A stretch of DNA of 33,682 nt from Reticulitermes lucifugus (GCA_026260175.1 JAKCWW010001161.1:45924-79605), one strand, 5' to 3'; counted from the stretch's first letter, positions 10,461 through 21,159 are shown. The notes: generated by a model not told the origin, from the sequence alone. Made by a program: numbers and translations.

Positions 10461-10712
10461 CCGATCCCGGTGGCCGATTGGTCTAAGGTGTAGGCTTGCA
10501 GTCGCTTGATTGCTAGGATCGCGGGTTCAAATCCCCCTGTGGACATGGATGTTCGTCTGTTGTGTTTGTTGTGTGTTGTGTAGCGGTCTCTGTGACGAGC
10601 TGATCACTCTTTCAGAGGAGTCCTAGCGGGTGCCTGTGTCTGAGTAGGTGTGATCTAGAAACCTCAACAATCAGATGGCCTAGGCCTCAGTTGGGCTGTT
10701 GCGCCACAGAAA
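10461..10712 (+). repeat. tRNA-derived SINE, nearly full length (GATCCCGGTGGCC family)
   Basis: The head reads GATCCCGGTGGCCGATTGGT, an A-box region (TGGCCGATTGGTCTAAGG), and then GCGGGTTCAAATCCCCC, a strong B box. The body follows with CATGGATGTT, TGTGTTTGTTGTGTGTTGTG, GGTCTCTGTGACGAGCTG, CAGAGGAGTCCTAGCGGGTG, and ends with a GGCCTAGGCCTCAGTTGGGC segment before AGAAAATAGG. The same body, in the same order, is in the element at 28979-29355. It is a non-autonomous retroelement that would be transcribed by pol III from the internal promoter. Confidence 0.85.
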
Positions 10713-11095
10713 ATAGGTAAGAGAAATTGTACAGACTCGACTAAGTCGGAACGAAGAAACTTTATGTTTGAACTCTTACTGATGGGAACTGCAACGAGCG
10801 AATGAAGTTAGCAGAGTATCTAAGTAAAGTTCTTCCTCTTGTTTTGTTCCTACTTCGCACAGTCGAGCTGTCTGCCTGCCTTTCGTTGAGTTTTTGTTAT
10901 ATGGTTGGTTTCCTCATTCTTTCCTTCGCCTTTTCCTTCTCGTGTAACTTGCCTTTGTTTAGCTCTTTGTTTCTATGTCTTTTTCACTTTTCTTTACTTT
11001 CTTCTCTCAGTTTCTTTGTTTCGTTCCTTATTTTGTCTACATAACCTACAGTTCTCTTTCTTTAATCAGATATCCGTCCATCACAATTCATATTT

Positions 11096-11290
11096 ATGCC
11101 CACACAGGATCCCAGCCTCCTACACAGTGGGTACTGGGTCTCTTTCCCGGGGGTAAAGCGGCCGGGGCGTGGAGTTGACCACCCACTCACATCTAGTGCC
11201 GAGGTTAAAGAAAGAGTAGAGCTATACCTCTACTCCCCCTCTGGGCCTTCATGGCTCGTTCTAGGGAGAACTTTACCTTTACCTTTGCCC
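11096..11290 (+). repeat. SINE body lacking its tRNA head (GTCTCTTTCCC family)
   Basis: GTGGGTACTGGGTCTCTTTC, CCGGGGGTAAAGCGGCCGGG, and AGGTTAAAGAAAGAGTAGAG match the body of the minus-strand copy at 2995-3240. The 3' end is a short CTTTAC repeat (11270-11287). The head is missing, so this copy is 5'-truncated. ORFs across it, such as 11096-11410, are spurious readings of the repeat. Confidence 0.8.
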
Positions 11291-11409
11291 ACACAGGACA
11301 CAAAAGGACAACATATAAAGCATATGGATATTCTCATCCTTTCATGTATCGAGCGGGACTCAAACCCGCATCCAAGTTTTATCAATTCAAGGAAATTTGT
11401 GTTTCCTTA

Positions 11410-12130
11410 ATTTGACGCCGCCGCACTGCTTCGTCTTCAACAAATCTCTATTTGTAAAACCTAGGCGTAGAGAGAAGGATGATACAGAAATGGAACTTAT
11501 GAGGGGTTAGGTGGCTTCATCTGGCTCCAGATAGAAACCAAAATGGCGCACGTTTTTAAACAACTGTAATAGAAATTCGAATTCCATAAGACTCGGAGAA
11601 TTTCTTAGCTATTGAAAAGATTATTGCTTCCTCATGAAAAAAAAACCCTTTGGATTGTTTAGTTGCTAAACTGAATAAGAAACATTCACATATATATATA
11701 TATTGCACCATAAAATTCATTTACTTTCGTTGGTGTCCTTTCCAGATATATTTATAAAAATTTTCAAACCATCCATTACGAAATTATTCTGGTGATTTTG
11801 GTTTTGTGCCATGTTCTAACTTCAGCTGCTGCAGGCATAACCACTTAAGCTTATCCGTATAGTATACTATTTTTCTGTTCTGCAATGATTTTCGAAATTA
11901 CAGTCCCGAGGAAGGTGTCACGCCTGTAATTTACAGCGCCTTCATAACACCCAACAAGAAAATACACGGACGGAACGCGTCTGTCCTTACACCTCCGCCC
12001 TTTCCTTTTCATCTTTTTGCATTTCCTTTTCCTGTTTTAAACCCCGTTTGGGTTTACCGTTTTCTGTCTTAACACAAAAATAAAATATACAGAAATATAG
12101 TTCTGCGTCTTGTTTTATATGGGTGTAACA
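11410..12130. other. Unassigned AT-rich DNA
   Basis: Contains a short (TA)n run at about 11690-11703. No gene or larger repeat was recognised. Confidence 0.45.
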
Positions 12131-12132
12131 GC

Positions 12133-12590
12133 TGGTCTCTCACATCAAGGGAAGAACATGGACTGAGATTTTTCGAGAATAGGGTCCTGAGGAAAATATT
12201 TGTACCTAACATGGAGAATACTGCACAATAAGGAGCCTCATGATTGGTACTTCTCACGCAATATAATTACTATGAGCAAATGAACGAGCATGAGATGGGT
12301 GGGGAATGTGGGCAGTATGAGAGCGAAGAGAAACGTATACAGAATTTTTGTGGAAAACCTAAAGCCAAGAGGCCACTTAGAACCTAGACGCTATTGGGAG
12401 GATAATGTTAAATGCATCTTAAGGAAACAGGACGGCTTCAACTGCCTTCATCACGTTTAGGATAGGGACCAGTGGCAGCCCTTCTAAACGCAGTTATGAA
12501 CACTCGGGTTCCAAAAACTGCTGAGAATTTTTTGATTAGTTGAGGAACTCTTAGCTTCTGAAGAAGGACCCTGTTTCATGGTGTTAGTCT
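12133..12590 (+). pseudogene. Non-LTR retrotransposon tail, longest but heavily decayed copy
   Basis: This copy starts further upstream than the others. TGGTCTCTCACATCAAGGGA and the TTTTTCGAGAATAGGGTCCT run correspond to the ...LRVFENRVLRKIF segment that I recall preceding the GHVARMG block. MRWVGNVGSM-like, KPKPRGHLEP, RYWEDNVKC, DRDQWQPF and MNTRVP equivalents follow, with stops and frameshifts. The 3' UTR then has TTTTTGATTAGTTGAGGAAC and TTAGCTTCTGAAGAAGGACC. It is inactive. Confidence 0.75.
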
Positions 12591-12879
12591 TATCTAATAA
12601 TAGGCTTTTTTATTTTAGTGATGTTGGACTTTCGGGTTGCGGCATCACAGTGCTAAAGTTACCTAATACGGAAAAGACTGAAACGATGTGGTAAGATCTA
12701 CACGATTGGTGACTACACACATTTGGAGAATATTTTGACTTAAGACACTGTCCCGCTGTTCTGCTGAGGATATTTACTAGAAAGTCTAGTAGACATCTCA
12801 GCTAAGATTCATTTCTGTACCTTCAGAACGTAATTCTTAGCGTCTGCATTACAATACAATGCTCGATAACAACTGATTA

Positions 12880-12985
12880 GCTCCACAAAGAAGAGTGCAT
12901 TTGACAGTTGTACGGCTTCTCAGTTTGTCCAGAAAATCCCCGCACTTTACGGAATCAGAAGGCTCATAAATATATCCACAATAGC
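12880..12985 (-). repeat. Non-LTR retrotransposon 3' UTR fragment, diverged
   Basis: Plus-strand text has TTAGCTCCACAAAG, CGGCTTCTCAGTTTGTCCAG, AAAATCCCCGCACTTTACGG and AATCAGAAGGCTCAT. These correspond in order to the minus-strand 3' UTR of the copy at 24392-24760, which has CTAGTCAAGAAATTCCCTGC then GTTTTATGGAGCCCAAAGG. Only the end of the element remains. Confidence 0.6.
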
Positions 12986-12989
12986 TAAC

Positions 12990-14425
12990 CAACAGACTTT
13001 ACCCTGGGTCATATGAATCCAATTCACACACACTTTCAATAATTTATTAATACTAATTTTAATACCATTCTACCATCCATGCTTTGCTCTTTCAGATGGT
13101 CTCTTTCTTCTAAGTTTCAAATAAAAATTTTGTACGCAGTGATTTACTCTTCCTTACGTATTACCTGCTCAACCATTACACAATTCTTAAGTTCATCATT
13201 CTAAAGATATTCGGCAAGGAGTATAAATTTTGCAGTTCTTCCCAGCCTTCTATCACTGCCTCCCAACGTGCTTGGTCGACAGAATCAAGAAACTTTTATA
13301 CAACAAATGCCATTCTACAGAGAGAACACTTTCAGTGGACTATAATATGCTGTAATTATTGCAGGGTTTCACGAAGGATATATAGAATAAAGTCTTCTAT
13401 GGCGATCAGTCGTCTGAATGTGGAGTCCATATATTACATTTTTTGTCTGTTACTGTTTTTGTCTCCACATATCATGAAACTTCTATGACGGAAACATAGG
13501 CAGTATCTGACACACAGGATATAAATTCCACCGTCACAAAAATTATCGCTCGCTAAGACTTCATGACAAGACTATTTTATGTTAGCCAAGTTGTGAATTG
13601 TGATATTTGAACCTTTTAGGCGATGAATATTAATAATTATTATTTCTGGGAATGACACCTTGTATTCCAGCACAATGTCATATACGATTTGACGGAACAC
13701 TTTGTCTTCCATTTCCTAGCCTGGAGCTGGAGGCATTAGGTACCTCCAAAACGTTAGTAATGAGCTACCAGGCTAAAAGTCATCACATCCCAAAATACAG
13801 TACTTTAATCATCTAAGTACGAACTATTTTCTTGTAAAAATGCTTTCGTAAAGTTACTCTATTCGTGTGGCTTTTTTGAAAGAAAAAAGAAGTCGCAGAG
13901 TGGGTAAAAGCAGTCAAGGAATAATCAAATTACGAGATTCACTACAGAAGCTGTGTATAAGATTATTCAAGCCCACTGACTTGCATAATAAGCCAAATGA
14001 GGTAGATAAACGATCAGGCGATCAAATGATCAATCTAGGTATCCAATTTCCGGAGACGTTATACTTCAGCGAAGTGTGTGTAACCTGATTGAAAACGTAG
14101 ATGGTTTCCATTAGAGCAGCACAGAGTGAGATGCATATGTATGTACCAAGGGACCATGTGACAGCACAAGGCAAGTGGCAGTCCTGTCAGGTGATCGCTG
14201 ATGTTACTATACCGGGTTGAACAGACTGGATACTGCAGTACCGATTTTCTGGAAAGCACTTTACTGAGATATCAGAATGGCGAAAGAAGGAAACAGTGTA
14301 TCAAGAAAAGGACATAAAAATCAACAATATGCTACTGCAGTCTTGTTTTCTAAACAGATGGACAAAGTAAATTTATCTACATACAATATATTGTATGATA
14401 AGACGGAAATATATCTATGAAAATC
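12990..14425. other. Unassigned DNA
   Basis: Two overlapping short ORFs (13867-14088 plus, 14059-14259 minus) lack recognisable features. A small inverted pair around 13720-13775 (AGCCTGGAGC / GCTACCAGGCT) was seen. Nothing else is supported. Confidence 0.4.
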
Positions 14426-14430
14426 ACCAG

Positions 14431-14444
14431 CCTTGTATACAAGG
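14431..14444. repeat. Perfect 14-bp palindrome
   Basis: CCTTGTATACAAGG is self-complementary and directly abuts the left arm of the fold-back element that starts at 14445. It may be part of the insertion site or of the element end. Confidence 0.7.
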
Positions 14445-14697
14445 TTATATATTGAGAACCCAATTGTCTTCTGGACTTCCATCTTCCGCATAAAATATTA
14501 AAATATAATATAAAATCACGACGTTTCGGAAGCTGGTTCTTCTTCCGTCTTCAGGTAATGGGAGGGGAAACACCTACTCAGATGTGTCCTTTTAGACTGA
14601 GCTAATCTCAATCACGTAGTGATTTTATATTCTATTTTAATATTTTATCCGGACGATGGACAAAGTCCAGAAGGCAATTGGTTCTCAATATTATACA
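14445..14697. mobile_element. Fold-back (snap-back) MITE-like element, 253 bp
   Basis: Left arm 14445-14519 and right arm 14619-14697 are long imperfect inverted repeats. Left reads TATTGAGAACCCAATTG, CTTCTGGACTTC, TAAAATATTAAAATATAATA and TAAAATCAC. The reverse complement of the right reads TATTGAGAACCAATTGCC, TTCTGGACTTTGTCC, TAAAATATTAAAATAGAATA and TAAAATCAC. The roughly 100-bp loop contains a CGAAACGTCG-type motif (reverse strand, 14521-14554). The element has no ORF, so it must depend on another element for mobility. No clear target-site duplication could be settled. Confidence 0.8.
14521..14554 (-). repeat. CTGAAGA...CGAAACGT motif with stem, hammerhead-like core
   Basis: The reverse strand reads CTGAAGACGGAAGAAGAACC followed by AGCTTCCGAAACGT. 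CTGAAGA fits the CUGANGA box of a hammerhead ribozyme, and CGAAAC contains the GAAA box. Between them CGGAAG and CTTCCG form a perfect 6-bp stem, or 5 bp if GAAA is kept unpaired. Stems I and III of a full ribozyme were not demonstrated. The motif sits in the loop of the fold-back element. Confidence 0.5.
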
Positions 14698-14699
14698 CC

Positions 14700-15535
14700 A
14701 TCGTCAGAACATTTTAGAAGATTATACATATTTAAAACTAACTTTTCAAGAAATATAATTATGGATGTACCAAGCATGGAAGGGGAAAAAATTCACAGAG
14801 AATTATAGAGCATCTAGACTACTTAGCATTTACACCTAGATGTTTTAAGATATTAAAATGAATCCTGAAACAAGTGGGATGCCTGCTCCTCTGGACTAGA
14901 ATAGCGTAAACTGGCGACCTCTTGAGAACACAGTAACGATCCTTTTCAAGAATTATTGGGCTCCATTCAGTTTGTGAGAACTAAATACCCGCACTAAAAA
15001 TCAATTTAAATCTTGCCTTTGTAAACTGTCATATATACTATTTACTTACAGGATACACATCAACTTATCAGGCTCTTTTTTTTTGTCTCTTTCTTGTTAG
15101 AACTAATTCAGGGACAAGTGACGAGGGATAATGCCGTAATTTACAGTTGCGATTTAGAGGGTAGTAATCTTTCCTCAAATTCAGGAGATATCGAAATCAT
15201 ATCTCGTCTCTTCTCGGAGTGCGGATGTGCTGTGTGTTAAGCAAATACCGGGATACGGCATCTAAGCAGACCACAAGCACCTTCATCCAATTCCTTATTC
15301 ATTGCCATCCTATCATGGCCGCTATGTGGTCTGGGATGCTGACAGCCTGCTGAAATACATTATAAATGAAATAAGTAAGCATCAATTTCATGGCTATTAT
15401 CACCGCAATACAAACAAATCAATGTTCCGAACAGAATTTTAACCTGGAAATCTCAATGACAGGATGGCCTAATATCAATCCCGCCATAAATCATGGTTTC
15501 GACATCTAACGTCCTTGCTCTGTGACAATCCGAGT
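14700..15535. other. Unassigned DNA
   Basis: No coding, repeat or inverted structure was recognised here. Confidence 0.45.
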
Positions 15536-15540
15536 GCAAG

Positions 15541-15700
15541 GTCAGGAATGAAACCCCCTATTTAAAGACCGACATTGGCACAGTGTGCTGTCCGGTCAGG
15601 GATAAAGCCCCGTCAAGACTGTTAGTGTGTCCTGTCGTGTCAGAGATGAAGCCCCCTACTTAAAGACTGACACTGTCACAGTGTTCTGTCTGGTCAGGGA
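15541..15700 (+). repeat. Tandem repeat, 54-bp unit
   Basis: GTCAGGAATGAAACCCCCTA, GTCAGGGATAAAGCCCC, GTCAGAGATGAAGCCCCCTA and GTCAGGGATA begin units at 15541, 15595, 15639 and 15693. Spacings are 54, 44 and 54 bp, so the second unit carries a 10-bp deletion. Each unit continues through TTAAAGACYGACA and CACAGTGTKCTGTCYG. It is not obviously coding. Confidence 0.8.
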
Positions 15701-15704
15701 TATA

Positions 15705-16680
15705 TCACAACTCAGAGAGTGATAGCAACTGTGGAATGGTGATTAGCAGGGAAATGAGAATAAAGTGGTTCAAGCGACACCGCGTCCACCAACAAACAGT
15801 ACATCAAGTCATCTGGGCATGAACCGGAGGCTTCGTAACAAGAAGGGCGGGTCTAAAACCTGGAGTTACGCCAGAGCCTTTTAACAATAGTTTGGGCGTA
15901 TTTTGACAAATTTTATTTACGATCTAAACTGAGATATATTAAAAATTAACACTTGTTAGATTCTAAGGGGTTTAATGTAAAGCCTCCCAATTGTGGGCAG
16001 TGATATATATGCCCATGTGATTTAGTACTTAATGGCCAAACCTCAGGAGCCACTGAAATAAATCTGTTACTTTTATTTACACAAAATATGCACCAAAATA
16101 TGTCAGTTGTGGAAAGCAACAGTTGGAATGAAGGCCGCAGTTGCACAACGTGGTCGGTCAGATAATGTGTGCCCTGTACTAAGAATAAGAGTCAGGGTCT
16201 TATTCAGTGACTGTAGGAAACTGTATTATCTTATACTTAACTCATTTGTAACTTGTACTCACTCACTTGTAATTTATATACATTACTTAGGGTGGAGTAG
16301 TGATGACAGATGTGACGCTGGATAGATATGTAGCTGAAATGCGGAAGACTAGAATTCACTCAGAAGACCGAAGAATAATATTAAAATATGTCATAGAAAA
16401 AAAATCTCCGGTAGAAGAATTATGGAACTGTATTAAAGTATCACTGAATAGTAGGCTGTAGTAACTTTTGAGTATTACTACGGAAAGGTAGGTTACACTA
16501 AAAACAGAGACAAATTCACGTTGTATTTCATATTTTAAAGTAGTAAGATATTGATAAAGGTAAAGAGTAAAACAGACTGCACATAAAACTGGAGAATTTC
16601 ATGGTATTCTGGAGCTATGAATTTTCTCGTGTACAGAAGAAATCTCACGGACATTTTGGACAACTGTGTCTTACTTATGG
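15705..16680. other. Unassigned DNA
   Basis: Short ORFs on both strands near 15946-16325 and 16535-16753 have no recognisable features. Confidence 0.4.
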
Positions 16681-16689
16681 TCCGTATCA

Positions 16690-16965
16690 TGACACGTTTC
16701 CACTTGGAAGGCCTACACGTAGATGGGAAGATAATATTAATCTGGATGTTCAAGAAATAGGAGGGAGGAGGTATGGACGGGATTGATCTGGCTCAGGATA
16801 GGGAGAGATGGCGGACTCCTGTGAACACGATAATAAAGTTTGGGTACTATTAAATTTTGGGGAATTTCTTGACTACCTGAGAAAATCTTAGTTCGTCAAG
16901 AAGGACTCTGACCCATGGAGTTAGTTAATTAGTCAGTTGGTTCGTTAGTTGGTTAGTTAGCTAGT
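16690..16965 (+). pseudogene. Non-LTR retrotransposon tail with TTAG/GTTA-type 3' array
   Basis: The plus strand encodes FPLGRPTRRWEDNINLDVQE, the family signature seen at 24464-24742 on the other strand. Then come LAQDRERWR-like and MNxRV-like remnants in shifted frames. The 3' UTR has GGGGAATTTCTTGACTACCT, AGTTCGTCAAGAAGGACTCT and CCCATGGAGTTAG. A degenerate GTTAGTTA/GTCAGTTG array follows to about 16965. Confidence 0.85.
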
Positions 16966-16969
16966 TGAC

Positions 16970-18400
16970 GACACAGCAAAGGTAATTAGTAAAACTGAAT
17001 TTGAAAGTACACAGAAGAAAGTAGCCATTAGGTAGACAGCTCTTTACCATATCTAGGTGTTTGTGTGCAGAGACTAAGTAAAACCTTGAAAAGTCTCTGT
17101 CAGGATAGCTGGCCTGGGGTCGAGATTTTAACCCGAAGACTCCCGAATACACCTCAGATATATTACCCAGTTTACCCCGACATTTGGTGAATCCACGTCA
17201 CTTCGCACCTTCCAGGATGACAGAATGAACATGCAGCACAGTACAAATTGTATAGTGTATTTAGTACAGGAAAGGCGTTTCTCACATTTCGTTTCATGTA
17301 TAACTGTCATCTTCTGGACTGACTGAACTTGTAGAATCATGGAAATCGCAGTGATCACAGACTTAATGTAGACCAGATTCCAACCGGGCACATACTGCAC
17401 ACCCGTTTAAATCATTACCGCTACATTAACCTTCATGTTATCTATGACCTGGTAGCGCGATGATATGGAAAATGATAAATTTAACTTGACGTCGTTTTAT
17501 TAATGACGTTTGAGACCTCTTTGTTTAGAACGGTTACACTTTGCTTTACACGTATTGATTTACTGATTAGTTTAAAACTGATGATTTTCTAAAGCTTCAT
17601 CTCAACTTCAACGAAAAAAATTGCATGACGCTGACCCTGCATTGTGTTAAATCGCTACATTTAGTTCATGTTGCAGTGATATTTCTTTTATTCCAAACTT
17701 CATCCGCGACGTCATTCTGTCCTCTTTTGGAATGGTAGGAAAATGGTGCCAGACCATCGCAGAACTCTTTAAGAGTTTAACTAGAGTACACACACACACA
17801 CACATCGCATTCAGCACTTGGCTTCAGCCACAGCCTTCCCTTCCCCATTCACCACTGACTTCCTACAAAACGAGTGGAACAGAGAGTTGAGTAGCTGATG
17901 GCTCTGGTATCCATGGTAACAGGTCCTGACGGCCCCATTGTCGCCATCTCCTTGCCATGCAGATAAGAAACCCGCGACACACACGCTGAGTAATTCTACG
18001 TTAGACGACATGGTTTGAAATACTTCAGAAACTGCACTGCATTTCGATTCATTATGCTCAGTTGTTTCGCTTGAAAAGGTCGTGATTTACATTGAGTTAC
18101 CTTCGTAAATGTTTAAGTGGAATGACGGAGACTGCCGAAATTTATCACTTCCATTCGACCGTCTGGCCCTTAGTGTACTGTATAATCGATATGAAACTCG
18201 TGTCAACTTTGTTTACAGGAGTTCCCATACGCACTATTACTTCCACGTACGGAATATTCCTAGCTACGGTTTAGATTATAGTGCAAAAGAATATTCATGT
18301 ATTTCCTTTTTTACTTGGTACATTCCCTTATGCTATAGAAATTATGTAGACACAATAAAAGTGTACAGTCTCACAACACAGCCCTTTTATTCCAGTCTAT
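16970..18400. other. Unassigned DNA
   Basis: The only simple repeat noted is a short (CA)n run at 17788-17804. A 90-codon minus-strand ORF (17128-17400) and others have no recognisable motifs or splice context. Confidence 0.4.
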
Positions 18401-18410
18401 GTCTCACTAC

Positions 18411-18446
18411 AACACGTTTCGGGCACAATGAGTGGCCATCATCAGA
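18411..18446 (-). repeat. CTGATGA...CGAAACG motif, best-preserved hammerhead-like core
   Basis: The reverse strand reads CTGATGATGGCCACTCATTG then TGCCCGAAACGTGTT. CTGATGA is a perfect CUGAUGA box, GAAAC is intact, and GGCCAC can pair imperfectly with GTGCCC between them. Hammerhead motifs with this layout are known from Penelope-like elements and retrozymes. Stems I and III were not established here. The 135-codon plus-strand ORF across this site is therefore probably not a protein. Confidence 0.55.
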
Positions 18447-18469
18447 CAGCTCACGTATACGAGTAATTA

Positions 18470-19580
18470 TAGAGATATTACATCAACAAACAATGACACA
18501 TATTCTGATAAAATAATCGTGTAATCTCAGAGTTTTTCTTATGACGTGAAATAGAGTTTAAATTTATAAAAACACTGTATAGGTTTACAATCAACTTGTA
18601 GGAAGGTCCTCTATCTTATTCCGCTGTGTTATATCAATCCGTAATTAGATGTCGCTAGTTACCTAGGCACTGCTATAATATCATTCTATATCCGTGACCC
18701 TGTGAGATAATTCCGATGTGACTGTATTCTATAACATTTATGAGTGGTTTTGTGAAAATATATTTTATATTCTCCATAGTCATTATTCTCAAAATACACG
18801 TTACATTCATGTCTGAGGTTTCACAGGAATCAGCCGGTGTGGTCCATACGGTATTTGAGACAGAGCGCAATTGATTCTTCACAGAGCATAGCCGGTCCCC
18901 AGACCAAAGTCTGAATAAGTACAGTCCATGCCAAATAGTGATAAGCAAAAATGCTAACTACTATACAGCAATATTCAGCTCAATAATATCAATTGCCAAG
19001 ATCATAAATAATTCCATATTCCCATCCCACGTGTACTGTTCTCAAAATATCAATAATTTTGATACAATTCCGATTGCTTTTCTTATAAACGAGCTTTGCC
19101 CGCCTATAAATATACTTTCCAAAACTAAGGATACAGGTATACCTCTCAGAATGTGACATAAACAATCCTTAAAACACAAAATAAAATGTGATCAAATTTC
19201 CAAAGGGTAGTTCTAATTTAATATGCCTCAGGACAAACTGACAGCCAGCGGCCTTGTTATTCACTGGGAGTAGTACACATACACACACACAACAGAATAT
19301 TAGCTTACCTTGAATCCTATTGTAATAGGGCAAACAGCAGAAGTCAGGTCTGTTGTTCCTTGATCCTCAATAAGCAGCTACTACCACTAATACTACTACC
19401 GCTACTACTTAATTCGCTGCAGGGATCAGCGTGCCTTGAAATAATTTAACCTGACAGTGCAGTTCAATTCATCAAGGTACAAAGGTAAGGACTGAATGTG
19501 CTATCTGAGCCGTGCTGCGTCTCACGCGTTCTTCGAAGTTTCTAGCATGGGAGACAAACTGGGGATACGGAGGGGTTGCA
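18470..19580. other. Unassigned DNA
   Basis: Contains a short CA run near 19278 and triplet-like ACTAC/TACTACC text near 19379-19405. No gene was recognised. Confidence 0.4.
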
Positions 19581-19586
19581 GGCGTT

Positions 19587-19760
19587 GCTTGGAGGTTAGC
19601 AGGGTAGCAGGTGCATGAAGAGAATGCGATTTTAACCAACAACAAGAAACATATCCAGGCGGCCGCTTAGAGGGTAGAGGGAGGCAGGTCAGTGGATAAG
19701 TTCCTTGTTGGTTAAAATCGCATTCCCTCCATGCACCTGCCACCCCGCTAACCTCCAAGC
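19587..19760. mobile_element. Fold-back element with about 58-bp inverted arms
   Basis: Left arm 19587-19646 begins GCTTGGAGGTTAGCAGGGTA and ends AACCAACAACAAG. The right arm 19704-19760 is its near-perfect reverse complement (CTTGTTGGTTAAAATCGCAT ... CGCTAACCTCCAAGC). The loop of about 57 bp contains GGCGGCCGCTTAGAGGGTAG. Weaker complementarity may continue outward on both sides. The 90-codon minus-strand ORF at 19522-19794 reads through the palindrome and is probably spurious. Confidence 0.8.
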
Positions 19761-19764
19761 AATA

Positions 19765-21110
19765 CAGCCCTACCCTTAAGCTACATGCCTTCACTAAGAA
19801 GAACTTTAGCAGTTATTGGGAAGTTGCTTTAGGCCGCCAATCAGAGTTGTAAATACATTTTCTGCTTGTGTTTTTCTTGTATATGAGAAGTTTCGATATA
19901 CGTAGAATGTTTAAATCGGGCACTGTGCGAAAGAAGAAGAAACAGAAGTCATTATGCTTGTTTAAATACTACTAAACGCTTCTTACTACATTTTGAAATC
20001 CAACTGTCTACTCCAGTGTACGTAATACGCTTGGTTTGTGAATGAGTGACTGAGTCACGTGGAAGTTATTTTCATCAGCGTCCGACACAAGACGTTAACG
20101 TTAAATTGCCTCGACATGACTAGATAAACAGATGGCAATCCTTAAAGAACCTCGCAATGAACACACTTTTCCTCTGTGATCAGACCGACTGTGAACATAA
20201 ATCCAAACGACAGGCACTGTAGTTCACTTTTCACCTGTCAACAATTAAGTACTTCAATCAAGTTTACAAGATAATAACAATTTAGTAACTAGTATTGTAA
20301 TGACTTCATAAGCCATTACGAGCCAAGAAACGACTGTGGAAAGACGTCGCGGATTACTTCTGCATATTACGTTAAGCCCGTCGTTTCGCGAGCCTACACA
20401 CAGCGATCGTGAGCACCACATTAGATAACATAACTCTCGTGGCCGTTAATAACAAATAGTGTTACAAACGTTGTTCCGCACTTGTTACAAGATAAACTCA
20501 AAGTGTATTTGTTGCTTCATGTAAATACTTCTTTAAAAACTAATGTCACATATTACAGGCGTCTACAATCAAAGTGCTCAGGAAAATGTTTTCGCCTTTT
20601 TGGGCTTTATTCGGGCAGTATATATGAGATATTTTTTCTCATTTATTTCATTATTGGGTTGGCGATGCTTTTCAGCTGCACGAAGAAATTCTACAGAAAT
20701 GAACGGAGATGAATATGTAAGAATTTGGAAGGACGTGATAATCGTCACTGTTGAGATAACATCCGCGCACTTTCCTAGAGTGACTGGACGAAACATACAA
20801 AGCTCTTTCAAGATGTTCTTATTTTGAGTTTAACCCTCCGAAGTACAAATTACATCCAAATAATATTACAGTTCCAGTTTACATTCCCAAAGTCATCACA
20901 ATAAGTTATTCACTTCACAGCTCACAGTAAGCATATTATGATTGCATTACAAAGGCTAAAATGGCTGATATTGTATAGAGAAATAATGACTGTTTGTTTT
21001 GACGACAAAAGAAACACACACACACAATATATAATCACTCAATGGACAGAATTGTATGTTTCTAAATGCTAAAGCAAATGGCACATAGAGCAACAACTGT
21101 GAAACAAAGG
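19765..21110. other. Unassigned DNA
   Basis: Several overlapping ORFs at 20482-20827 occur on both strands without domain or splice evidence. A short CA run is at 21013-21026. Confidence 0.4.
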
Positions 21111-21116
21111 GCTAAA

Positions 21117-21159
21117 TAGATAGATAGATAGATAGATAAATAAATAAATAAATAAATAA
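21117..21159 (+). repeat. (GATA)n followed by (AAAT)n microsatellite
   Basis: About five GATA units run directly into about five AAAT units, and these run into the minus-strand LINE tail at 21160. They are probably the element's own 3' simple-repeat tail read on the opposite strand. Confidence 0.9.

Noticed and set aside
10463..10540. Possible true tRNA gene (good A and B boxes)
   Set aside because: The downstream sequence is the shared SINE body seen at 28979-29355, and I could not lay out an acceptor stem. The same reasoning applies to 23720, 28979 and 3240.
10802..11044. Leu/Phe/Ser-rich ORF that could pass for a membrane protein
   Set aside because: The hydrophobicity comes from a T- and C-rich tract (TTTCTT-type), which gives Leu/Phe/Ser in several frames at once.
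18109..18516. 135-codon plus-strand ORF
   Set aside because: It runs across the repeat motif at 18411-18446, shows no domain or splice context, and has ordinary noncoding composition.
19522..19794. 90-codon minus-strand ORF
   Set aside because: It spans both arms of the fold-back element, so the frame reflects the palindrome and not a gene.
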